This document shows positions 8,651 through 15,402 of a stretch of DNA of 64,000 bases, piece after piece (positions within the stretch are counted from its first letter, which is position 1; each line of letters begins with the position of its first letter). Made by a program: the position numbers and the translations under genes. This DNA is from Streptomyces resistomycificus (GTDB taxonomy: Bacteria > Actinomycetota > Actinomycetes > Streptomycetales > Streptomycetaceae). The DNA lies in the NCBI RefSeq assembly GCF_001514265.1, contig NZ_KQ948990.1, positions 385,673 to 449,672 of the forward strand, given 5' to 3'. The notes beneath the pieces were generated by a model, which was not told the DNA's origin, searched no databases, and saw nothing but the letters and a program-made list of their open reading frames with translations.

Positions 8651-9057
8651 GACATCGACACCTCGATCGACGAAAGGTCGGGCCAGAACATCTCCAGCAC
8701 GCGTCGCAGTGCGTGAGGCGGCCGGTTCAGCACGATCCGGCGGCCGTCGCCCATCCGCTGGGCGGCCGCGGCGAGCGCACCGGTGCCGGCGACGTCGACG
8801 AAGGTCACGGACGACAGCTCCAGGTGGTAGACGTCCCCGTCGCCGCGTACAGCCTGTTCCAGCGCACCTTCCCACACCTCGTACGTCGCAAGACCGACCT
8901 CCCCCACCACCCGCAGGCCGCTGCGTTCGGCCAGCGGGGACACTTTCAGCTCCGGGACCGTGCCCGCGGTCCCGGTAGGCGCCAGGTACCGGATGGCCAC
9001 GCCGTCTCCCCATTCTTCCCGGACGGGATCGCACATACCCCGCACCGCATCCGGCAT
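8647..9057 (-). CDS. STAS-domain protein (anti-anti-sigma-like)
   Basis: A 136-residue protein with a C-terminal STAS fold: YHLELSSVTFVDVAGTGALA and then the helix AAAAQRMGDG. It is the first gene of a two-gene operon with the MEDS kinase. In SpoIIAA the regulatory serine sits just before the glycine of the D-S-S-G loop; here the loop reads D-V-A-G, so the standard phosphorylation site is missing. The first 30 residues are poorly conserved, and starts at 9057 (ATG) or 9036 (ATG) are both possible. Confidence 0.85.
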   Translation of the reverse strand: MPDAVRGMCDPVREEWGDGVAIRYLAPTGTAGTVPELKVSPLAERSGLRVVGEVGLATYEVWEGALEQAVRGDGDVYHLELSSVTFVDVAGTGALAAAAQRMGDGRRIVLNRPPHALRRVLEMFWPDLSSIEVSMS

Positions 9058-9186
9058 ACGTGTGGACAGTGTGTAGTACGCCGCACGGCGGGCAGGCGCT
9101 CAGTCAGCACCGCCGGGTCCCAACCTACCGGTCCGGCGGACGGGGGCGCGCAATGTCATGAAGACGGGGTTCGACAAGGCGGGGAC

Positions 9187-9888
9187 ATGACCTCAGCGGC
9201 ACACACACCTCTCGCGGGGCGGCTCAACGCCCTGGTCATCGAGAGCCGGGTGGACGCGGACCGAGCCGTGCTCGCTCCGCGCGGTGAGCTCATCCACGGA
9301 AGCGCGGCCGTTCTGGCCGAGGCGCTGGCCGGGCTGCCGGCCGGGACCGGCCGGGTGGAGCTGGACATGACCGCCGTGACCTTCATGGACACGGCGGGAC
9401 TGCAGTTCCTGGAGACCCTCGGCGACTACGGTCACCGGCACGGGATACCGGTCACGACCGTGAACTGGGACGTCCAGCCGCGCCGGATCCTGCGCCTGGC
9501 CGGTCTGGACACCACCGATCCGCTGCACGCCCGGGACGCCCGGGACGGCGCGTCCGCCCCCGAGCCGCACGACCCGCCCGTCCCCTTCGTGCCGACGGCC
9601 CTGGAACGCGCGGAGCAGGTGCGCCGACTCCAGCAGGAGGTCGACCAGCTCCGCCAGGCGATCGTCTCCCGGCCCGTGATCGACCAGGCGCGCGGCGTCA
9701 TCATGGCCACCCACTCCTGCACCTCCGACGAGGCCTGGATCATCCTGCGCGAGGCCTCCCAGCTCTCCAACACCAAGCTGCGCACGGTCGCCGCGGCGAT
9801 CACGACCAGCACCGGCACCAACGGCCCGCCGCCCCCGGAGGAGGTCCGCACGGCCCTGCGCACTGCGGTCACCCGTCGAGGACGCTGA
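9187..9888 (+). CDS. STAS-ANTAR two-domain protein
   Basis: A 233-residue fusion. Residues 10-110 form a STAS domain (VELDMTAVTFMDTAGLQFLE). After a Pro/Asp-rich linker, residues 140-205 form an ANTAR RNA-binding domain (QQEVDQLRQAIVSRPVIDQA, RGVIMATHSCTSDEAW). ANTAR domains bind paired hairpins in leader RNAs and antiterminate transcription. The fusion suggests that a partner-switching signal is passed to RNA control. It is transcribed divergently from the STAS/MEDS operon across 129 bp. The STAS loop again has Ala before Gly (D-T-A-G). The ATG at 9187 follows a purine-rich GGCGGGGAC. Confidence 0.9.
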   Translation: MTSAAHTPLAGRLNALVIESRVDADRAVLAPRGELIHGSAAVLAEALAGLPAGTGRVELDMTAVTFMDTAGLQFLETLGDYGHRHGIPVTTVNWDVQPRRILRLAGLDTTDPLHARDARDGASAPEPHDPPVPFVPTALERAEQVRRLQQEVDQLRQAIVSRPVIDQARGVIMATHSCTSDEAWIILREASQLSNTKLRTVAAAITTSTGTNGPPPPEEVRTALRTAVTRRGR

Positions 9889-9931
9889 CCCCCGTTCCGG
9901 GCGATGTGTGGCGGCGCCGATCGGGGTGACT

Positions 9932-9998
9932 CGGGCGGTGCCCGACCCGAGACCCGGGCGGTGCCCGACCCGTGACCGGGCGGTGCCCCACCCGTGAA
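9932..9998 (+). repeat. Tandem repeat, about 22 bp x 3
   Basis: Three imperfect copies of cgggcggtgcccgacccgtg begin at 9932, 9955 and 9977, ending 28 bp before the next start codon. Each unit contains a short inverted repeat (cgggc...gcccg). It could be a binding-site array or slippage product in the leader of the following gene. Confidence 0.8.
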
Positions 9999-10026
9999 GT
10001 GACCGTCCGCCCCGAAGGGAGACCCG

Positions 10027-10572
10027 ATGGAGAACCAAACGGCCGACCTCGACGAAACCCGTGAGGAAACCCACGAAGACACCCGCGAGGACCTGCTCGG
10101 GATCTACCTCAACGACCACCTCGCCGGCGCCACCGCCGGCGTCGAACGGGCCCGGTATCTCGCCGAGGCCGAGCAGGACCCGGTGATCTCGGCCGCCGTG
10201 CGCCCGCTCGCCGTCGAGATCACCCAGGACCGCGCAAGTCTCCTGGAGATCATGCGACAGCTGGACGTCCCGGTGCACCGGTACAAGCTCGCAGCGGGCC
10301 GCCTGGCCGAGAAGGCGGGCCGCCTCAAGACCAACGGTCGTCTGGTACGCCGTTCCCCGCTCACCTCGCTGGTCGAGCTGGAGGCACTGCGGCTGGGCGT
10401 CTCGGCCAAGGCCGCCGGATGGGAGACGCTGCGCCGCCTGGCCGACGAGGACGAGCGCCTCGACGCCGCCCGGCTGGACGCCCTGCTGGGGCGCGCCCGC
10501 ACGCAGCTGCGCACGCTGGAGGATCTGCACGAGACGCAGACCGCTGAGACCTTCCGGACGGCCGCCGCCTGA
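10027..10572 (+). CDS. Hypothetical helical protein (181 aa)
   Basis: A 181-residue, mostly alpha-helical soluble protein. The first 22 residues are very acidic and Thr-rich. Long amphipathic helices follow, with regular Leu/Ala spacing and Arg/Glu pairs (IYLNDHLAGATAGVERARYL, VRPLAVEITQDRASLLEIM), suggesting a four-helix bundle. The ATG at 10027 follows GAAGGGAGA. I do not recognise a named family. It stands alone between the STAS-ANTAR gene and the monooxygenase on the same strand. Confidence 0.75.
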   Translation: MENQTADLDETREETHEDTREDLLGIYLNDHLAGATAGVERARYLAEAEQDPVISAAVRPLAVEITQDRASLLEIMRQLDVPVHRYKLAAGRLAEKAGRLKTNGRLVRRSPLTSLVELEALRLGVSAKAAGWETLRRLADEDERLDAARLDALLGRARTQLRTLEDLHETQTAETFRTAAA

Positions 10573-10708
10573 CCCATCGACCGTCACCCCCGCCACCGGA
10601 GCCGTCGGCCCCCCGGTTCGAGGCCGTCGTCCCACGGTCCGAGGCCGTCGGCCCGCAGTCCGAATACGCCGTTGATCGACACCCGGCCGGACCATAGGTT
10701 CAACAACC

Positions 10709-11581
10709 ATGACGAACCTTCGGATCGGTGTGATGTACGACCGCGACTGGGCTCCCGAGGGGCTGCCCGGCTTCGCACGGCAGGCCGAGGCGCTCGGCGT
10801 GGACGACCTGTGGGTGGTCGAGGACCTCGGCTGGAACGGCGGGGTGTCGGCGGCCGCCGTGGCGCTGGGCGCGACGGAAGGCCTCCGGGTGGGCATCGGC
10901 ATCACTCCCGCCCCGTTGCGCAGCCCGGCCCTGCTGGCGATGGAACTGGCAACACTGGCCCGGGTGTTCCCGGGCCGCCTGGTCGCCGGCATCGGTCACG
11001 GGGTGCGTGAGTGGATGGAGTCGGTCGGTGTGGCGCCGCGCTCACCGCTCGCCCTGCTGGAGGAGACGACGACCGCGGTGCGCGCGCTGCTGCGCGGGGA
11101 GCGGGTCGAGCTGGAGGGCCGCGAGGTGCGGCTGGACGGCGTCAAGCTCGTGCACCCTCCCGCCGAACCGCCGCCGGTGGTCGCGGGTGTCGTCCGGCCG
11201 CGCTCGCTGGAGCTGTCCGGCCGGGTCGCGGACGGCACGCTGATCGCCGAGGGCCACGGCCCGCGCGACCTGGAGAACACCCGGGCGCTGACCGCCAAAG
11301 GCGGGGCCGACGCCGACCACACCCTGACGGTGCTGTCCTTCTGCTGCGTGGGCGAGGACCCCGATCGCGTCGCCGAGGCACTGCACCCGCACACCGAGGG
11401 CCATGGCGCCTGGCTCGGCCGCCCGCAGGAGGAGGTGTTCACGGTCTCCGGCAAGCCCGCGGAGGCCGCCGCCCGGATCCACGACCTGGAGGCGGCCGGG
11501 GCGGACACGGTCGTACTCCGCTTCATCGGCCCCGAGCCGCTCGTCCAGCTGCAGTCCGTACTGGCGGCCCTCGGCCGCTGA
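10709..11581 (+). CDS. Luciferase-like flavin-dependent monooxygenase
   Basis: A 290-residue TIM-barrel protein of the bacterial luciferase family, using reduced FMN or F420. Typical strands are visible: RIGVMYDRDWAPEG, DDLWVVEDLGW, RVGIGITPAPLRSPALLAME, RLVAGIGHGVREWMESVG and the C-terminal AGADTVVLRFIGPEP. Length is somewhat short for the family. The ATG at 10709 lies in aacaaccATG with no clear Shine-Dalgarno. No partner reductase or pathway gene is adjacent, so the substrate is unknown. Confidence 0.85.
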   Translation: MTNLRIGVMYDRDWAPEGLPGFARQAEALGVDDLWVVEDLGWNGGVSAAAVALGATEGLRVGIGITPAPLRSPALLAMELATLARVFPGRLVAGIGHGVREWMESVGVAPRSPLALLEETTTAVRALLRGERVELEGREVRLDGVKLVHPPAEPPPVVAGVVRPRSLELSGRVADGTLIAEGHGPRDLENTRALTAKGGADADHTLTVLSFCCVGEDPDRVAEALHPHTEGHGAWLGRPQEEVFTVSGKPAEAAARIHDLEAAGADTVVLRFIGPEPLVQLQSVLAALGR

Positions 11582-12030
11582 GCCCCACAGCCACCGGCGC
11601 GCGTCACGCGAGAGCGAGAGGCAGGGAGAGGCAGGGAGAACCCGGCGGCCGTCCCGCGCACGGCGCCGGTCCGGCGGGAGCCGTCCCGCCCGGGCCGCCC
11701 CGGCGCGCGGGGTCGCCCGGGTCGGGCAGCCCCTGTGCGTACACCGGATCCGGCCCCGGTCCCGGCCGCAGCCGCAGCCGGACGCCCGCGTGGAACACCG
11801 CGACCGATTCCTTGCCCGATTCCTTGACCGATTCCTCGTCCAGCGCTCGGTCGGCCAACGCCGACGCCGTCCGGCCCCCGCCGCCGTGACCCGGCGGCGC
11901 CGCCGTGGACCCGGCTCAGGAGTGGAGATACCCCGAAGAGGGAGGCTCTGTCCGTGCTTTCCGTGTTTTCTCCCGGCGGGCCGTATCTCGCTGCGACTCT
12001 GACGCCACGCGTCGAGACAAGGGAGAACGC
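11582..12030. other. 449-bp intergenic region
   Basis: No gene is supported. There are short direct repeats: gagaggcaggga twice near 11618-11640, and an imperfect 12-mer (cgattccttgac-like) about three times at 11800-11838. A minus-strand frame of 84 codons spans 11604-11858, but it lacks a ribosome site and a protein-like ending. GGGAG at 12021-12025 serves the next gene. Confidence 0.5.
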
Positions 12031-12495
12031 ATGCAGCGCGCAAGGCGTTGGGCCGTCGCGGTGTTGGCGGGGGCGGGTTCGTTCTTGATCTGTCTGTGGT
12101 CGGCACGGGCCGCGCCGTTCGGTTTCCTCCCCCGGGCGGAGACCGACCGGTGGCTGGTGGCGACGGCGTTCGCGACGACGGTGGCCACGCTGGTCGGAGC
12201 GGCGGCCGCCCGGTGGGCGGGGTCGGAGGGGCGTCCCGGCTCGTTTCCTCCGGACAACCGCTCGCCGGAGATGCCGGACCCGCCCGGAACCGACGGGCAG
12301 GCGGTGCGGCAGGGGGCCACGGCGTCGGATGCCGCCCAGGTCACCCAGGTCGCGGGGCACCGAGGCCGGGGGCACGCCGCTCCCCGAGAGCGCCCCGGCC
12401 GGGTGACGCAGCGCGCCACGGCATCGGGCCGGTCCCGTGTCACCCAGGTCGGCGGGAACGACGGCACGGCGGGTCCCGAGCGCGGTGATCGGTAG
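12031..12495 (+). CDS. Small membrane protein with ATASG/VTQV repeats
   Basis: A 154-residue protein with two N-terminal hydrophobic segments (RRWAVAVLAGAGSFLICLW; TDRWLVATAFATTVATLVG) and a long polar tail. The tail holds two copies of a motif: QGATASDAAQVTQVAG and QRATASGRSRVTQVGG, 33 codons apart. The ATG at 12031 follows GGGAG. Its 3' end overlaps the GTG of the STAND gene by 11 bp in a different frame. The STAND protein begins with a third copy of the same motif, so the two are functionally linked or are halves of one ancestral protein. No enzymatic motif is visible. Confidence 0.7.
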   Translation: MQRARRWAVAVLAGAGSFLICLWSARAAPFGFLPRAETDRWLVATAFATTVATLVGAAAARWAGSEGRPGSFPPDNRSPEMPDPPGTDGQAVRQGATASDAAQVTQVAGHRGRGHAAPRERPGRVTQRATASGRSRVTQVGGNDGTAGPERGDR

Positions 12496-15286
12496 GAGCA
12501 GGGCCGGGCAGGCACAGGCCGCCACGGCTTCCGGACACGGCCATGTCATCCAGGTCAGCGGCAGCGGCAACGTGGTCTGCGCGTCGGGCGCCGCGGACCC
12601 CTCGCCGATGCTGCGGCTCCCCGCGGAGCCGACGCACCTGGCGGGCCGGGAGAAGGATGCCGAGGCCGTCCTGGCGCTGCTCGCCCCCTCGTCCCGTGCG
12701 CGGGCCGCCACCGTCGTCTCGGTGCTGTCCGGGCTGCCCGGCATCGGCAAGACCGCTCTGGCCCTCCATGCCGCCCACCGGGCCATGGCTCGGGGGTGGT
12801 TCCCCGGCGGCGCCGTCTTCCTTCACCTGCGGGGCTACGATCCGGGCGGGCCGGTCGGCGCGGAGGAGGCCGTCGGCACGCTGGCGCGGGCGTTGTGCGT
12901 GGACGACGCGACGACACCGGACGAGCAGGCGGCCCTGTGTCAGGCCGCGCTCAACCGGCTCGCCGACGAGGGCAGGGCGGTGCTGCTGATCGCCGACGAC
13001 GCGTCCAGCGCCGCGCAGATCGAGCGTCTCGTTCCCGCCCGCTCCGAGCACCGGCTGCTGGTGACGTCCCGTCACCTGCTCACCGGCCCCTCTCTGCGGG
13101 CTCGGCTGATCGGCCTGGACGAACTGACGCCGCGCGGCGCCACCGACCTGCTGGCCGAGGCGCTGCTGTCCGCCCGGCCCGACGATCCGCGCCCGCGGCG
13201 GGAGGCCGACGCGCTCGCCCAGCTCGCCGCCCACTGCGGCCACCATCCGCTCGCCCTGCAGATCGCCGCTTCCCTGCTCACCACCGACGCGGGGCGGCCC
13301 ATCGCCGCCCTCGCCGCCGAACTGGCCGACGCCCACACCCGCCTCGACGTACTGTGCTACGAAGACGGCGGGCACACGACGGCGGTCCAGGCGGCGTTCC
13401 GCCTCTCCTACCAGCGGTTGCCCACGCACCACCGCCAGTTGTTCCGGCAACTCGCGCTCAATCCCGGCCCGGACATCAGCACGGACGCGGCGGCGGCACT
13501 GTGGGGACGGCCACGGGCCCGGACCCGGGACGCCCTTGCCGCGCTCGCCAGAGCCGGACTGCTGGCGGAGCAGCCGGTGGGCTCGGGACGCTGGCGGATG
13601 CACGACCTCCTCCGTGTCTACGCGGCCACGCTGGTCGAACACGACAGTGCCAAGTGGCGGAGCGCCGCCTTCACCCGCCTGCTGAAGCACTGCCGGGAAC
13701 TCGCGCACGCGGCCAACGCCCATCTGCACAACTCCGCCGCCGGCCCGTTGCCGGGTGACTTCCGGGACCGCGCACACGCCGTGCGGTGGCTGGAGGAGGA
13801 ACGGGCCAACCTGATGGCGCTCATCGCCCGGGCCGCGGCCACCGGACACCCGCGTGCGGTACTGGACCTGCAGGAGAAGTTGCGGCTGTTCCTGCTGAGC
13901 CGGGGCAGTTACGCCGCCGACGCGGTGACCGCCGCGGAGCTCGCCGTCGACTGCGCCCGTGAGATCGGCCATCCCTGCTGTGAGGCCACCGCCCTGCACT
14001 TCCTGAGCGAGGCCCTCCCCCACTGTGGGCGACTGGCCGAGGCCGTGGAGGCCGCCATCAGGGGCCTGGACATCTGCCGGGCGCGGGGCGACCGGCAGCG
14101 CCAGGCCGCGGCACTCACCAACCTCGGCTCCTCGCTCCGGCGGGCCCAGAGGTTCGAGGAAGCCGCGAAGGCCCACACCGAGAGCCTGGCCCTCAGTCAG
14201 GAACTCGGTGACCAGAGCGGCATCGGCAAGGCACTCATGGGCCTTGCCGACACGCTTCGCGACACGCACCAGTACGAGGAAGCCGCCGACGTGCTCACCG
14301 AGGCCGTACGGCACTTCGCCGAGGTGGGCGACTGGCATGCCGAGGGCCTCCAACTCATGCGTCTCGGCGACACGTTGTTCGCGATGAAACGGTCCATCGA
14401 AGCCGTCGACACGTACCGCCGCGCCCTCGTCCTCTACCAGGAGCGCGGCGACGAGCACCACCAGGCCATCGCCATGCAGCACCTGTGGGCGGTGAGCGAC
14501 ATGAGCCCGGAGGAGGCGGTGGACAACTACGAGAGACTCGTGACGATCTGCCACAAGGTGTGCGACCGCGCCCTGGAGGCCGTGGCGCTGAACGCCCTGG
14601 GCAACAGGCTCCAGCAGCTCGGCCGGTACGACGAGGCCGTCGCGGCCCATCGCGGGGCGGCGGCCATCCACGAGGAGCACGACGAGGAAGGCCCGTTGCT
14701 CAGGGTGCTGGACAACCTCGGCACCGCACTGCGCGCGGCCGGCCGCCTCACCGAGGCAGCGGAGGTGCACGAACGAGAGCTCGCGCTGCTCCGGGCCCGC
14801 GGCGACCGGCACAAGGAGGCCGAGGCACTGGAACGCCTCGCCACGACGCTGAGAAGCGGCCGCCGACGGCCGCGAGCGGTGGAGGCCTCCGCCGCAGCGG
14901 TCGGCATCTACCACGAGCTGGAGGACGCGTGGTGCGAGAGGAGAGCACTGAGCGACCTGGGTCTGCCCGTTGGCAACACGCCAGGAGCCGAGACGGCCAT
15001 GGCCGTGTACACCCGGATCCTGGCCGGGCTGCCGAAGGACGACGGCCTCGACCAAGGGCTCAGGATCCTCTTCGCCCTCGCCGCCGCACAACAGCGAGCC
15101 GGTCGCCTCACCGCCGCTCTCCGAACCTGGGCGGGCCTGGCCAGGATCATGTGGAGACTGCTGGACGAGGACAACGACCTGGCTCTGAAGCCCTACTTCG
15201 GCGCCTTGAAGCACCTGCTGAGGACTTTCCGCCCCCGCCTGACGCTCAGCACCCTGCGGACCGGACACCGCCGCGGGACACGCTGA
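12485..15286 (+). CDS. STAND-type ATPase with TPR repeats
   Basis: A protein of about 933 residues. It opens with the repeat motif QAATASGHGHVIQVSGSGN, then an NB-ARC-like ATPase: Walker A GLPGIGKTAL (residues 83-92), Walker B AVLLIADDAS, sensor RLLVTSRHLL, the helical GxP region CGHHPLALQIAASLL, and winged-helix WRMHDLLRVYA. From about residue 480 onward come many tetratricopeptide repeats (LTNLGSSLRRAQRFEEAAKA, LDNLGTALRAAGRLTEAAEV). The architecture resembles AfsR/SARP regulators without their DNA-binding domain. STAND proteins are nucleotide-switched scaffolds, and several act in antiviral or developmental signalling. The GTG at 12485 is the most plausible start; the frame is open from 12437. 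Confidence 0.88.
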   Translation: MIGRSRAGQAQAATASGHGHVIQVSGSGNVVCASGAADPSPMLRLPAEPTHLAGREKDAEAVLALLAPSSRARAATVVSVLSGLPGIGKTALALHAAHRAMARGWFPGGAVFLHLRGYDPGGPVGAEEAVGTLARALCVDDATTPDEQAALCQAALNRLADEGRAVLLIADDASSAAQIERLVPARSEHRLLVTSRHLLTGPSLRARLIGLDELTPRGATDLLAEALLSARPDDPRPRREADALAQLAAHCGHHPLALQIAASLLTTDAGRPIAALAAELADAHTRLDVLCYEDGGHTTAVQAAFRLSYQRLPTHHRQLFRQLALNPGPDISTDAAAALWGRPRARTRDALAALARAGLLAEQPVGSGRWRMHDLLRVYAATLVEHDSAKWRSAAFTRLLKHCRELAHAANAHLHNSAAGPLPGDFRDRAHAVRWLEEERANLMALIARAAATGHPRAVLDLQEKLRLFLLSRGSYAADAVTAAELAVDCAREIGHPCCEATALHFLSEALPHCGRLAEAVEAAIRGLDICRARGDRQRQAAALTNLGSSLRRAQRFEEAAKAHTESLALSQELGDQSGIGKALMGLADTLRDTHQYEEAADVLTEAVRHFAEVGDWHAEGLQLMRLGDTLFAMKRSIEAVDTYRRALVLYQERGDEHHQAIAMQHLWAVSDMSPEEAVDNYERLVTICHKVCDRALEAVALNALGNRLQQLGRYDEAVAAHRGAAAIHEEHDEEGPLLRVLDNLGTALRAAGRLTEAAEVHERELALLRARGDRHKEAEALERLATTLRSGRRRPRAVEASAAAVGIYHELEDAWCERRALSDLGLPVGNTPGAETAMAVYTRILAGLPKDDGLDQGLRILFALAAAQQRAGRLTAALRTWAGLARIMWRLLDEDNDLALKPYFGALKHLLRTFRPRLTLSTLRTGHRRGTR

Positions 15287-15292
15287 GCCCCG

Positions 15293-15385
15293 GGTGCGAA
15301 GGACCACGTCAGCGCGACCCTCACCAAGCTGCGGGTGACCAGCCGGATGCGGGCCGCGCTGCCGGCGCGGCGGGCCGGACTGCTC
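15293..15385 (+). pseudogene. Remnant of a LuxR/NarL response regulator C-terminus
   Basis: Thirty-one codons read GAKDHVSATLTKLRVTSR followed by MRAALPARRAGLL. This is the recognition-helix half of a LuxR-type HTH. It closely parallels the end of the response regulator at 27628-28323 (VKDHVSAILTKLRVTSR, then VQAALLAQRAGLL). There is no start, no receiver domain and no stop at the expected place, so it is a decayed fragment. It lies between the STAND gene and the GH32 gene and marks a deletion junction. Confidence 0.75.
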
Positions 15386-15402
15386 GTGCTCTCGCGCCGG
15401 GT

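Noticed and set aside
11604..11858. An 84-codon minus-strand frame
   Set aside because: The first 50 residues look mildly coding-like, but there is no ribosome site, the end is Pro/Gly-rich, and short direct repeats explain part of it.
12437..12495. Programmed ribosomal frameshift between the membrane protein and STAND gene
   Set aside because: No slippery heptamer or clear downstream pseudoknot was seen. A GTG start for the second gene explains expression, so the frameshift is kept only as one hypothesis in the findings, not as a feature.
12440..15307. A 955-codon open frame on the minus strand, antisense to the STAND gene
   Set aside because: It is the usual high-GC shadow: its third-position pattern mirrors the plus-strand gene, it has no ribosome site, and its composition is not protein-like. 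The plus strand carries clear NB-ARC and TPR motifs.
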